A stretch of DNA of 64,000 nt from NCBI GenBank assembly GCA_965267485.1, contig OZ254080.1, positions 3,224,001-3,288,000 of the forward strand, in the 5' to 3' direction. Below, piece after piece: positions 45,211 to 54,001 of this stretch. The stretch comes from JANQJA01 sp965267485 (GTDB lineage: Bacteria; Pseudomonadota; Gammaproteobacteria; Pseudomonadales; Azotimanducaceae). The notes beneath the pieces are model-generated. The model saw only the letters and a program-made list of their open reading frames with translations, made no database searches and was not told where the DNA came from. The first letter of the stretch is position 1, and each line of letters begins with the position of its first letter. A program made the position numbers and the translations under genes.

Positions 45211-46662
45211 CTAACCTGCCCTCAACCCGATGCTGGACGTCCCGATGCCCGGCGCTTCAATGAGCGGGAACCGGCTCGACAGCGAGAGGTTAGGGTTGAA
45301 GTGCGGATCACCTTCCGGCAGCGCTTGCTCGATGAGCGCACCGAGCAGTTCGCGATCACGGGCAGGCAGCCCTTTCGTGCGCGTGCGCGACTCATGATGA
45401 TAGAGGCGAGTTCGCCCGCAGTAGATATTCCGGTAGCCTGCAGATCGGGCGCGCAGGCAGTAATCGACGTCACCCGCCACCTCGAACCGCTCGTCGAAGC
45501 CGCCGAGTTCTGCAAACCGCGCCCGGCTGGTGACAAGGCAAGCACCGGTCACCGCGGCCACGTCCCGGTCAACCAACGGCGAAACGAAGCAGGATTCCAG
45601 CGACTGTGCGATGGTCGCACCCGCGTACACGTGGTCTGCGAAACCGCCAAAACCGACGACCACTCCCGCATGCTGAATTCGATCGTCCGGATACAGCAGC
45701 AGCGGCCCGGTCGCACCCACATCCGGACGCAGGGCAATACCCGCGAGTTGCCGCGCCCAGTCCGGAGAAATCACCTCGACATCGTTGTTGAGAAAACAGA
45801 GGACGTCTTCCCGCGCGTGCGAAGCGCCAATGTTGCTGAGTCTCGACCAGTTGAACGGGCTGTCGTCCCTCACGACCCGCACCTGCTGAGCATCACGCTG
45901 CTCATCCAGCCAGCCCAGCGTGTCGGGATCGGTCGAGCAGTGATCGACAACGATGATCTCGAGTTCCACCGCCTCGGCCCGCCGAATCGAATTGACGCAG
46001 GCTTTCAGCAAAGCCAGGTTGTCCCGTGATGGAATCACAACGGAAACCGAGGGTCGTGCCGCCGATTCCCACCCGGCGTCAGGAGGCGCTTCCGCATCGA
46101 GGCTCGCGAGCACCATGGGAATATGATCAACGCGGCTCACCTTCTCACAGGCCGTTCGCATTGCGCTCGCCCCTTCCTCGATTCCCGCGACGAGATCGTT
46201 GCGAATCGCGATAAAGGGACAGTGTCCGGGCACCAGGTCTGCGCCCAGGTCCGGGAGAAACGCAGGGATTCCGTCGGGCGCCAGGTAGTCCGCATACACG
46301 GCGTCAGCACCTGCGTTGAACCGCGATTCGACCAGCGACGTCCAGCCCTCGGCAAAGACAATCGGCGCGCGGGCAAGCACCTGAACCGCCAGCCCCCGGG
46401 ATGCAAACCAGGCATTCACTTCGGCTGGTGTCATCGCTGCGTCTGTCGTCTCACAAGACCCATACAACGCAGTATCCCGGCGACGCGCGCACGCTGCCGC
46501 GCTGATCAATTCGCCAAAGGCAAAGCGGAGACCCGACGCCGACATGTCCCGCGATACCCGGTGAATCGCCTCCATCAGACCACCGGATTCACGTACAATA
46601 GCGGGCACCGAGCGCAGCACGAACCCAAGAAGGCGCAACCGCCTCATCGCTCGTTTCCGCAA
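45211..46662 (-). CDS. glycosyltransferase family 2
   Basis: A 483-residue protein whose second half is a GT-A rhamnosyltransferase-like domain. It has VSVVIPSRDNLALLKACVNS, IVVDHCSTDPDT, FLNNDVEVISPDWARQL with the DVE metal site, and GGFDERFEVAGDVDYCLRAR. The first 210 residues lack a clear motif and include VYADYLAPDG, perhaps a decayed GT domain. The first ATG is only 7 bases from the divergent neighbour's ATG, so a later start (for example 46575) is possible. Likely a rhamnosyl or similar transferase of this glycan. Confidence 0.85.
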   Translation of the reverse strand: MRKRAMRRLRLLGFVLRSVPAIVRESGGLMEAIHRVSRDMSASGLRFAFGELISAAACARRRDTALYGSCETTDAAMTPAEVNAWFASRGLAVQVLARAPIVFAEGWTSLVESRFNAGADAVYADYLAPDGIPAFLPDLGADLVPGHCPFIAIRNDLVAGIEEGASAMRTACEKVSRVDHIPMVLASLDAEAPPDAGWESAARPSVSVVIPSRDNLALLKACVNSIRRAEAVELEIIVVDHCSTDPDTLGWLDEQRDAQQVRVVRDDSPFNWSRLSNIGASHAREDVLCFLNNDVEVISPDWARQLAGIALRPDVGATGPLLLYPDDRIQHAGVVVGFGGFADHVYAGATIAQSLESCFVSPLVDRDVAAVTGACLVTSRARFAELGGFDERFEVAGDVDYCLRARSAGYRNIYCGRTRLYHHESRTRTKGLPARDRELLGALIEQALPEGDPHFNPNLSLSSRFPLIEAPGIGTSSIGLRAG

Positions 46663-46669
46663 GGATTCT

Positions 46670-48574
46670 ATGGCATCACCTCAGTCGTTGTTCACCCTGC
46701 TTCGGGACGCCGTTCGTCACGAACAGGGGCTCTTCAAACTTGTGCGCAAACTCGCCGGTGTGCTGCTGCGCGAAGGCCCCAGCGGTATCGGACTCAGGGT
46801 CAATCACCTGAAGATACAGCGCGGCGCGCCCGAACCCATCGTGATCGATTCAGGCATCGACTACCAGACCTGGGTCGACCAGGAGTACGAATCCGGAGAC
46901 GCGGAACGAGCCGCGAAGCTGATCGAACACTTTCAGCGACGGCCACGGATATCCATCGTCTGCCCCGTCTACAATCCGGATCCCGATCACCTGCGCGCTG
47001 CGATCGCCTCGGTCGTCGACCAGATCTATCCGGACTGGGAACTGTGCCTGGTTGACGATGCCTCAACCGTCGATTTCGCGAGCGTCGTCGAGTCTTTTGA
47101 CGACGAACGGATCACCCTCACACGGCGCGAGAAGAACGGTAACATATCCGCTGCCTCGAATACGGGCATCGATGCTTCAACCGGCGACTTCATCACGTTC
47201 CTCGACCAGGATGACTGCCTGTCGAAGTTTGCGTTGTTCTGGGTCGCGGAATTGCTCGACAGGCAACCCGCGCTCAAACTCATCTACTCTGACGAAGACA
47301 AGATCTCGTCAACCGGAGCGCGGTGCGACCCCAACTTCAAGCCGGACTGGAACTACACCTTCCAGCTGGCCAACAACTATCTGTGCCATCTCGCCGTTTA
47401 CGAGGCCAGCCTCCTACGGGACGTCGGCGGCCTCCGCCTCGGTTACGAGGGATCCCAGGATCATGATCTGACGCTCCGGGTCATCGAACGGATCGACGAA
47501 GCGGAGATCGCGCATATCCCCCGCGTGCTCTATCACTGGCGCAAGCATGCGGGAAGTACCGCCATGAACCTCGCCGCCAAGCCTTACACGCTGGAGACCG
47601 GCAGGCGCGCGGTCCAATCACATCTGGAGCGGGTTGGCCGCAATGCGACCGTCGAGATCGAGCGCGTTCGTTATCGCGTGCGCTTCGAATTGCCGTCGCC
47701 GGCACCCGGCGTGACGATCGTGATTCCAACCCGCGACCGGGGAGAGTTGCTGCGGAACTGCATCGAAAGCGTGATGGACCATTCGACGTATCGTGATTTC
47801 AGGATTCTTGTGGTCGATAACGGCTCCACCGAGCCGGAAACACTCAGCTACCTCGAGGATCTCGAGGGCGAGGTCATCAGGGACGACGGCGCATTCAACT
47901 TCTCGAGGCTCGTGAACGTCGCGACCCGCGCCTGCACAACAGAACTGGTTTGTCTGTTGAACAACGACGTCGAAGTCATCAACCCAGGGTGGCTCGAATC
48001 AATGGTGCGTCAGTTCGCTCGAAGTGAGGTCGGTATCGTCGGCGCCAAGCTCTACTATCCGGACGATACCATTCAGCACGGGGGCGCCATTCTTGGTATC
48101 GGCAGCGTCGCCGGTCACGCGCACAAGTATCTCGCCGGCAGGACAGCGGGCTACGCCGACCGTCTCGTCGTTGACCATGAACTGTCGGCGGTCACCGCCG
48201 CCTGCATGCTGTATCGACGAAACGCCTGGGAAGCGGTCAAAGGGTTCGACGAGGGGCTCGCGGTCGCCTTCAACGACATCGATTTCTGCCTGCGGGTCAG
48301 ACAGGCCGGGTACAAGATCGTCTGGGCCTCCGAGGCCGAGCTCTATCACTACGAATCGAAAACGCGCGGCGCGGAGGACACGCCGGAAAAGCGCAAACGT
48401 TTCGAGGAGGAACGTCAGGTCATGGCCGAACGCTGGGGTGACGCACTGACTGCCGACCCCGCCTACAATCCGAACCTCACGCTGGATACCGAGGACTTCG
48501 CCATCGCGTCCCGGCCGAGGACACCGACGCTGGATTCGCTGCTCAACGCCCGCGTCAGAAGCGCATCCGCCTGA
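46670..48574 (+). CDS. tandem GT2 glycosyltransferase
   Basis: A 634-residue protein with two GT-A domains. The first (about 95-330) has ISIVCPVYNPDPDHLRAAIA, CLVDDASTVD, FLDQDDCLSKFALFW and IYSDEDK. The second (about 345-600) has VTIVIPTRDRGELLRNCIES, VVDNGSTEPETLSYL and LLNNDVEVINPGWLESM. This two-domain layout is common in rhamnan and galactan synthases that build alternating linkages. AAGGA lies 4 bases before the ATG. The 3' end overlaps the converging SDR gene by 20 bases. It is the only forward gene in this part of the locus. Confidence 0.9.
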   Translation: MASPQSLFTLLRDAVRHEQGLFKLVRKLAGVLLREGPSGIGLRVNHLKIQRGAPEPIVIDSGIDYQTWVDQEYESGDAERAAKLIEHFQRRPRISIVCPVYNPDPDHLRAAIASVVDQIYPDWELCLVDDASTVDFASVVESFDDERITLTRREKNGNISAASNTGIDASTGDFITFLDQDDCLSKFALFWVAELLDRQPALKLIYSDEDKISSTGARCDPNFKPDWNYTFQLANNYLCHLAVYEASLLRDVGGLRLGYEGSQDHDLTLRVIERIDEAEIAHIPRVLYHWRKHAGSTAMNLAAKPYTLETGRRAVQSHLERVGRNATVEIERVRYRVRFELPSPAPGVTIVIPTRDRGELLRNCIESVMDHSTYRDFRILVVDNGSTEPETLSYLEDLEGEVIRDDGAFNFSRLVNVATRACTTELVCLLNNDVEVINPGWLESMVRQFARSEVGIVGAKLYYPDDTIQHGGAILGIGSVAGHAHKYLAGRTAGYADRLVVDHELSAVTAACMLYRRNAWEAVKGFDEGLAVAFNDIDFCLRVRQAGYKIVWASEAELYHYESKTRGAEDTPEKRKRFEEERQVMAERWGDALTADPAYNPNLTLDTEDFAIASRPRTPTLDSLLNARVRSASA

Positions 48575-49280
48575 ACATTGATTCCGGAATCAGCCGGACG
48601 CCGAGCATGAGCCAGCGCCAGTAGCCAGGCGTGTACACGACCTGACTGCCGCGCGCCCAACCCCGGTAGATATCGCCCGCAACGCGTTCCGGTGTTGCCA
48701 TCAGCCAGCCAGGATGTGACTGCGCACGACCCTCGACGAAAATGGGTCCGGGCTTGACCGTCATGACCCTGACCCCCGCGGCATTGAGCCGCTGACGCAG
48801 GCCCGAAAGATAGGCTGTCAAGCCCGCCTTGCCCGCGCCATACGCGTAGTTCTTGCTGCGTCCACGATCGCCGACGATCGAGGAGACGCCGATGATCGTA
48901 CCCCGGCCCGCAGCAGCGAGCACCGTCGCAACGCGTTCAATCAGCGCAGCCGGCTGCGTCAGGTTGCTGTCAATCAGTTGCGTCAATTCGTCCGGGTCCG
49001 GCCCAGCGGCATGCTGCTGCCTGCCCAGCAGCGTCACCACGACATCCGGCGGATGCTGCCCGAGCAACGTGATGAACGCCTGTACCGATTCGGCATCCGC
49101 CGCGTCGAGCGAGAGTCTGGTCACCTTCACCGGCCACGTCTTCCCGAGTCGCGCAACCAGCTTGTCGAGTACCGAGGGGCGGCGAGCCGCGAGCACGAGA
49201 TCGAATCCACCCGCGGCGAAACGCTCGGCTAGAAACGGGGCAAGGGGCGCGGTCGCACCCACGATAACAGCGGTCGGCAT
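48555..49280 (-). CDS. short-chain dehydrogenase/reductase (DprE2-like)
   Basis: A 241-residue SDR. The nucleotide loop is VGATAPLAPFLAERF rather than TGxxxGxG. The catalytic Ser is in IIGVSSIVGDRGR and the YxxxK pair in YAYGAGKAGLTAYL. TVKPGPIFVEG follows. The atypical loop and length resemble decaprenylphosphoryl-ribose 2-epimerase subunit DprE2 and similar proteins. No partner oxidase is visible here. It probably acts on a sugar or polyprenyl-sugar of the locus; this is tentative. Confidence 0.8.
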   Translation of the reverse strand: MPTAVIVGATAPLAPFLAERFAAGGFDLVLAARRPSVLDKLVARLGKTWPVKVTRLSLDAADAESVQAFITLLGQHPPDVVVTLLGRQQHAAGPDPDELTQLIDSNLTQPAALIERVATVLAAAGRGTIIGVSSIVGDRGRSKNYAYGAGKAGLTAYLSGLRQRLNAAGVRVMTVKPGPIFVEGRAQSHPGWLMATPERVAGDIYRGWARGSQVVYTPGYWRWLMLGVRLIPESMFRRMRF

Positions 49281-49316
49281 GAACGCATATTAGCAGGGCA
49301 CGGCCGCTCGCAGGCA

Positions 49317-49339
49317 GACGGGCAGCGGAGCTGCCCGTC
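49317..49339. terminator. hairpin between the glycan locus and the ComEA-like gene
   Basis: GACGGGCAG and CTGCCCGTC pair over 9 bp around CGGAG. It lies just after the ComEA-like stop on the reverse strand. No T-run follows, so it may be a Rho-aided terminator or a transcript end-protecting stem. Confidence 0.45.
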
Positions 49340-49347
49340 CTGGTGGC

Positions 49348-49650
49348 CTACTCGACGCGAATCTTCTTTTCGTTTTTCGCGACGGTACTGTCGCCGATAC
49401 CACGAACTGCGGTCAGTTCCTCGGCCGAATAGAACGGGCCATGGGCTGTGCGGTAGGCCACAATCGCCTCGGCACGACTCATACCGATACCGTCAAGTAC
49501 CTCGGCGAGCGTCTCGGCGTCCGCATCGTTGATATTGACGGTAACCTCGACCATCGGGTCAGGCACATCGTCCGCGAGGCTGACCGTGGCGAACGAAAGT
49601 CCCAGGGCCGTTACCAGCATGCAAAAAATCATTCGAATGTGTCTCTTCAT
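49348..49650 (-). CDS. secreted helix-hairpin-helix protein (ComEA-like)
   Basis: A 100-residue protein with a signal peptide: basic MKRHIRM, then hydrophobic IFCMLVTALGLSFATVSLA. The mature part has two HhH elements, LDGIGMSRAEAIVAYR and VRGIGDSTVAKNEKK, which bind DNA in ComEA-type proteins. GGAG 6 bases before this ATG decided the start over two upstream ATGs. A similar small HhH gene lies beside the O-antigen locus in Pseudomonas. Its role in DNA uptake is not shown here. Confidence 0.85.
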   Translation of the reverse strand: MKRHIRMIFCMLVTALGLSFATVSLADDVPDPMVEVTVNINDADAETLAEVLDGIGMSRAEAIVAYRTAHGPFYSAEELTAVRGIGDSTVAKNEKKIRVE

Positions 49651-49801
49651 CTCACGCTCCATTGTGTTGATGACTGTGTCAGTCACTGTTGGTTGGATTT
49701 GCTTTCACAAGCAAGCGTGAGACTACGCTGGAGGAAGGCCGCACAAAGCCGGCCGATCGCCAGCAGTCCTGTAGGAAAACGTTCGGCCTGGAAGTAGGCG
49801 G

Positions 49802-50968
49802 CTATTCGCCCTCGAGACCGAAGATCGGCTCGATGGTCGCCCAGCCCTTGCAGCTTGGGCAATGCCAGCGCATCTTGCGCCCCTCGAAACCGCAGCCATT
49901 GCATCGGTACGCAGGTTTGTCCGCAACCAGCGCTTCGGCAAAGCTGCGAAGAATCGACAGATTCTCGCGCGCGACACCCTGCGTATTGTCGATGTGCAGA
50001 TCAATGAGCTGGGTCAGCCCACGAATCGTCGGGTTCTTCTTGAGGTGATCGGCAATGAATCGCGAGACGGCTTCATCACCCTGCTCTTCACGGACACTGC
50101 GCGCGAGGGTGAGCACGATCGAGATCGACGGCGTGAGGCGCAGTGCCTCCAGCAGGTAGTCTCGCATGGCATCCTGGGAAAGCCCGCCCTGCTCATAGGC
50201 GCGGGCAAGCAATTCGAGTGACTCAGGCACATAGATCGGGTTCTGCTCGCTGATCCGCTGGAGTGCCCGAACGGCGTCGTCGAACTTGTGCTCCCGCAGG
50301 TCGAGTTCACCCTGAACAAGACTGGTTCTCGCATTGGTCGCGTCGTGGCCAATTGCCTCGCGAATCGCGTCGCGGGCATCATCCAGTCGCTGCTGTTCCA
50401 TGGCTTCCAGCGCGAGTTCGCAATAGTAGTGCGAGACAGCGCGCTCGTACTTCTCGGAATCGTTACCGACGGCGAGCCGCTCGGCGATCTCGATCGCCTT
50501 CTCCCACTCCCGTTCCTGTTCGAAGATCTCGAGCAGAAGGCGCGAACTTTCCCGCCTGATATGGCCTTCCTCGGTCACGAGCTTCAGCAGGAGTTCCTCG
50601 GCACGGTCCAGAAGACCCGCGAGAAGATAGTCACGCGCCAGTTCGAGCCGGACCTTGAGGAAGGTCTCACGATCGAGTCGTGCCTTGGACAGGATGTTCT
50701 CGTGAACAACGACCGCTTTCTCGAGTTCGCCCCGTCGCCGCAGCAGGCCACCCAGCGCGAGATGAGTTTCAAGCGTGTCGTCGTTGACCTCGAGATCCTG
50801 GACGAACGTTGCAACCGCGCGGTCGGGCTCTTCTTTGAGCAGGTAGTTGAGCCCCTCGTAATAGTTCGGACCCATCGCTTCGGCAGAGCCGGACCGGTCG
50901 CGTCTGCCGAGCCACCAGCCAATCGCGATGGCGCCGACGATCATGATGTAGAGAAGCCAGTTATCCAT
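49802..50968 (-). CDS. lapB: LPS assembly protein B (YciM)
   Basis: A 388-residue inner-membrane TPR protein. The N-terminal anchor is LLYIMIVGAIAIGWWLGRRD. About nine TPR units follow (for example GLNYLLKEEPDRAVATFVQD). The C-terminal rubredoxin-like metal site is YRCNGCGFEGRKMRWHCPSC. In E. coli it works with FtsH to control LpxC and so LPS amount. It normally overlaps or nearly touches lapA; here a 283-base gap with a repeat array separates them. Confidence 0.96.
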   Translation of the reverse strand: MDNWLLYIMIVGAIAIGWWLGRRDRSGSAEAMGPNYYEGLNYLLKEEPDRAVATFVQDLEVNDDTLETHLALGGLLRRRGELEKAVVVHENILSKARLDRETFLKVRLELARDYLLAGLLDRAEELLLKLVTEEGHIRRESSRLLLEIFEQEREWEKAIEIAERLAVGNDSEKYERAVSHYYCELALEAMEQQRLDDARDAIREAIGHDATNARTSLVQGELDLREHKFDDAVRALQRISEQNPIYVPESLELLARAYEQGGLSQDAMRDYLLEALRLTPSISIVLTLARSVREEQGDEAVSRFIADHLKKNPTIRGLTQLIDLHIDNTQGVARENLSILRSFAEALVADKPAYRCNGCGFEGRKMRWHCPSCKGWATIEPIFGLEGE

Positions 50969-51040
50969 GATGGATGTTCGAAGCGTTGGGGGTATCTGTT
51001 AGTACCCATTGTAGGGCGGCAAAGTTTAACGGAATGTGAA

Positions 51041-51250
51041 GGAATGAGTGAAAATTTTCTTCACTCATTCCTTCGATCGAGGGCTGGCCGCAGGCCAGAC
51101 CGAAGATCCGGGAATGAGTGAAAATTTTCTTCACTCATTCCTTCGATCGAGGGCTGGCCGCAGGCCAGACCGAAGATCCGGGAATGAGTGAAAATTTTCT
51201 CACTCATTCCTTCGATCGAGGGCTGGCCGCAGGCCAGACCGAAGGTCCGG
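51041..51250. repeat. three tandem 70-bp hairpin repeats between lapA and lapB
   Basis: Units begin at 51041, 51111 and 51181. Each has GGAATGAGTGAA/TTCACTCATTCC (12-bp stem; the third copy lacks two bases and keeps a shorter stem), followed by CTGGCC-GCA-GGCCAG. The first two copies are identical. The array directly follows the lapA stop codon. No gene is present in this 283-base gap. Confidence 0.95.
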
Positions 51251-51251
51251 G

Positions 51252-51539
51252 TCAGGTCGACCGGGCTTCGTCGAGTTCCCGCTCACGCTTTGATATCTCG
51301 CGATTGGCACTCCGCACGTTCATTCGCAGCCGCGTGTTGGTGAAGAAGCCCAGCATGAGGCCAAAGCCCGTACCCAACAGAAACGCCATCAGCACCCACC
51401 AGGAGACAGGCACCGACGGGGTTTCCCACGACATGAAGCGGAGCGCGACTGCCTCGCTGTTATCCGACGCCGCCAGCAGTGCCACGACAAAGACGATGAG
51501 CAGCACCGCCCTCAGCAACCATTTCTTCACGAAGATCAT
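51252..51539 (-). CDS. lapA: LPS assembly protein A (YciS, DUF1049)
   Basis: A 95-residue inner-membrane protein with two helices, KWLLRAVLLIVFVVALLAAS and PVSWWVLMAFLLGTGFGLML, separated by the DUF1049 segment SEAVALRFMSWETPSVP. The tail SANREISKRERELDEA is a short coiled coil. It partners LapB. The likely ribosome-binding GAGG lies inside the terminal repeat of the element just upstream, 10 bases before the ATG. Confidence 0.93.
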   Translation of the reverse strand: MIFVKKWLLRAVLLIVFVVALLAASDNSEAVALRFMSWETPSVPVSWWVLMAFLLGTGFGLMLGFFTNTRLRMNVRSANREISKRERELDEARST

Positions 51540-51543
51540 ATCC

Positions 51544-51809
51544 AGGGAACCTCTGAACTATTCTGCACGTGTCTGCGTGACCTTGCGCGCGCGGCTGCAA
51601 GGCGTTTCGCGCCGCCAATATCGTGAATATTGGCAAGCGGAACAACGCAGTCAGCCGTGTGCGCAAGGCCGCGCCCGCAGGGGCTTTCAGCGAACACGAA
51701 TCTCAGCGTCGATCCCCCTTGAAATGTTCTCGACATTCCTGCGGGGTACCTCCTTGATCTTCGCGCTCGCTGAAAGCCAGACACGCGCAGAATAGTTCAG
51801 AGGTTCCCT
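51544..51809. mobile_element. 266-bp MITE-like element with 32-bp terminal inverted repeats
   Basis: The ends 51544-51575 and 51778-51809 are inverted copies matching at 31 of 32 positions, beginning AGGGAACCTCTGAACTATTC. Inside are a GCCAATAT/ATATTGGC hairpin (51615-51635) and an 11-bp inverted repeat GCTTTCAGCGA (51683-51693 and 51767-51777). It codes for no transposase and no convincing protein. No clear target-site duplication is seen. It fills the 323-base gap between ihfB and lapA apart from the ihfB terminator. It is probably a non-autonomous transposon moved by an element elsewhere. Confidence 0.85.
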
Positions 51810-51832
51810 TGAGTATAGCGGATGCCGGAAAG

Positions 51833-51858
51833 AAAAGAGCCGGCGTGATGCCGGCTCT
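51833..51858 (-). terminator. intrinsic terminator of the rpsA-ihfB transcript
   Basis: On the reverse strand, GAGCCGGC and GCCGGCTC pair over 8 bp, followed by a TTTT run. It begins 4 bases after the ihfB stop codon. Confidence 0.85.
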
Positions 51859-51862
51859 CGTG

Positions 51863-52207
51863 TTACTCAGGTGCAACCCGCTGGGGCGGTGCCTCAGGCG
51901 AAGTTCGCGACTCCATCTCGGCCTCCATACCCTTGTTCACCCGGTCGCGGAGTTCCTTGCCCGGTTTGAAATGGGGTACGAATTTGCCCGCAAGCTGCAC
52001 TTTTTCACCCGTCTTGGGATTCCTCCCGAGCCGGGCCTCGCGATAATGCAGCGAGAAACTGCCGAAGCCACGAATCTCAATCCGCTCACCCGCCGACAAC
52101 GCCTCCGCCATATGGTCAAGTATCATCTTGACCGCCAGCTCAACATCCTTGGATGAGAGCTGGCTCTGCACGGCGGCAATCTTCTCGATGAGTTCGGACT
52201 TCGTCAT
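51863..52207 (-). CDS. ihfB: integration host factor subunit beta
   Basis: A 114-residue DNA-bending subunit. It starts MTKSELIEKIAAVQSQLSSK and has RIEIRGFGSFSLHYREARLG and RNPKTGEKVQLAGKFVPHFK. The C-terminal tail after RDRVNKG is about 20 residues longer than E. coli IhfB. It follows rpsA by 20 bases, the standard order, and ends at an intrinsic terminator. Confidence 0.96.
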   Translation of the reverse strand: MTKSELIEKIAAVQSQLSSKDVELAVKMILDHMAEALSAGERIEIRGFGSFSLHYREARLGRNPKTGEKVQLAGKFVPHFKPGKELRDRVNKGMEAEMESRTSPEAPPQRVAPE

Positions 52208-52227
52208 GGCTCCGGCGCAGACTCCAA

Positions 52228-53916
52228 TCAGGAATCGCCCATCTTCTCCTTGATGAGGTCGCCGATCGTCGTCGGGCTGACTTCCGATTCACGCTCACGA
52301 TGTTCGCGTACGGCTTCCTCTTCGTCAGCCATTTCTTTCGCCTTGATCGAAACGCCGAGCTGTCGGTTCTTGCGATCCACCGAGACAATTTTCACCTCGA
52401 TCTCGTCGCCAGCGCTGACCGCGTTGCGGGCATCCTCGACACGATCAAAGCTGATCTCGGACGCCTTCAGGATGCCATCGACACCTTCGCCGAACTCAAG
52501 AATCGCCTGCTTCGGCTCTACTTCCCTGACCTTGCCGGTGACGATCGAACCGCGATCGTTGACAGCGACAAAGTTGGAGAACGGATCTTCCTCGAGTTGC
52601 TTGAGGCCGAGCGAGATTCGCTCACGCTCTGCGTCGATCGACAGGATGACCGTCTCGATTTCGTCACCCTTGGTGAAGCGACGGACCGCCTGCTCGCCCG
52701 GCTCATCCCACGAGATGTCCGACAGGTGAACGAGACCGTCGATATTGCCTTCGAGACCGATGAAGATACCAAAGTCGGTAATCGACTTGATGTAGCCACG
52801 GATGCGGTCGCCCTTGTTGTGGAGAACAGCGAACTCTTCCCACGGGTTACCCTGACACTGCTTGATGCCAAGTGAGATACGACGACGTTCCTCGTCGATA
52901 TCCAGCACCATGACCTCGACCTCGTCGCCAACCTGGACCACCTTGCTCGGATGGATGTTGCGGTTGGTCCAGTCCATCTCGGAGACGTGCACCAGACCTT
53001 CGACACCCTCTTCGAGTTCGGCAAAACAACCGTAATCGGTGAGGTTCGTGACGCGCGCCATCGTGCGCGTGCCTTCCGGGTAACGCTGCGTGATCGCAAC
53101 CCACGGATCTTCGCCGAGCTGCTTCAGGCCGAGCGAAACGCGATTGCGCTCGCGATCGAACTTCAGCACCTTGACGGCAATCTCGTCGCCGACGGCAACA
53201 ATCTCGCTGGGATGCTTGATGCGCTTCCAGGCCATGTCCGTGATGTGCAGCAGGCCATCGACGCCACCGAGGTCGACGAATGCGCCGTAATCGGTGAGGT
53301 TCTTGACGATACCCTTGACTTCCTGGCCTTCCTGCAGCGATTCCAGCAACGCTTCGCGCTCTGCACTGTTCTCTTCTTCAAGCACGCTTCGACGCGATAC
53401 GACGACGTTGTTGCGCTTCTGGTCGAGCTTGATGACCTTGAATTCGAGTTCGCGACCTTCGAGATGCTCTGTCTCACGCAGCGGTCGCACATCGACAAGC
53501 GAACCGGGAAGGAACGCGCGAATATCGCGGATCTCGACGGTAAAGCCGCCCTTGACGCGGCCGCTGATGACGCCCTTGATCACGTCACCCTTGTCGTAGA
53601 CATCTTCGAGAATCTGCCAGCTCTCGGCGCGCTTCGCCTTTTCGCGTGACAGGCGGGTTTCGCCGAAACCGTCGTCGACGGCGTCCATGGCAACCTTCAC
53701 GGTATCGCCAATGGCAACTTCGAGCTCGCCGTTGTCGCCACGGAACTGCTCGCGGGGAATGACGCCTTCGGATTTCAGGCCAGCGTGTACGGTGACCCAT
53801 TCGCTATCGATATCAACAACAACGCCGGTGACAATGGCACCGGACTGCATATCAATGGTTTTGAGGCTTTCTTCGAAAAGCTCGGCAAAGCTTTCCTGGG
53901 TTTGAGTTTCAGTCAT
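52228..53916 (-). CDS. rpsA: 30S ribosomal protein S1
   Basis: A 562-residue protein with six S1 RNA-binding domains; several begin with the GxxVxGxVxxxxxxGxFVxL pattern, for example VKGIVKNLTDYGAFVDLGGV. The start MTETQTQESFAELFEESLKT is the conserved one; nine further codons upstream are open. It delivers mRNA to the 30S subunit. It lies 85 bases after cmk, as in most gammaproteobacteria. Confidence 0.97.
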   Translation of the reverse strand: MTETQTQESFAELFEESLKTIDMQSGAIVTGVVVDIDSEWVTVHAGLKSEGVIPREQFRGDNGELEVAIGDTVKVAMDAVDDGFGETRLSREKAKRAESWQILEDVYDKGDVIKGVISGRVKGGFTVEIRDIRAFLPGSLVDVRPLRETEHLEGRELEFKVIKLDQKRNNVVVSRRSVLEEENSAEREALLESLQEGQEVKGIVKNLTDYGAFVDLGGVDGLLHITDMAWKRIKHPSEIVAVGDEIAVKVLKFDRERNRVSLGLKQLGEDPWVAITQRYPEGTRTMARVTNLTDYGCFAELEEGVEGLVHVSEMDWTNRNIHPSKVVQVGDEVEVMVLDIDEERRRISLGIKQCQGNPWEEFAVLHNKGDRIRGYIKSITDFGIFIGLEGNIDGLVHLSDISWDEPGEQAVRRFTKGDEIETVILSIDAERERISLGLKQLEEDPFSNFVAVNDRGSIVTGKVREVEPKQAILEFGEGVDGILKASEISFDRVEDARNAVSAGDEIEVKIVSVDRKNRQLGVSIKAKEMADEEEAVREHRERESEVSPTTIGDLIKEKMGDS

Positions 53917-54001
53917 TAATGATTTCCATATCCGCCCCACCAACAGGAACGGGTCAATTATCGTCTAGCAAACCAGAGAAATATTGTTGGTTTTCAACAG
54001 G

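Noticed and set aside
51118..51795. Forward frame of 225 residues over the repeat array, lapA and the MITE-like element, and a reverse frame of 82 residues in the element
   Set aside because: The forward one is antisense to lapA and both cross non-coding inverted repeats; no transposase motif.
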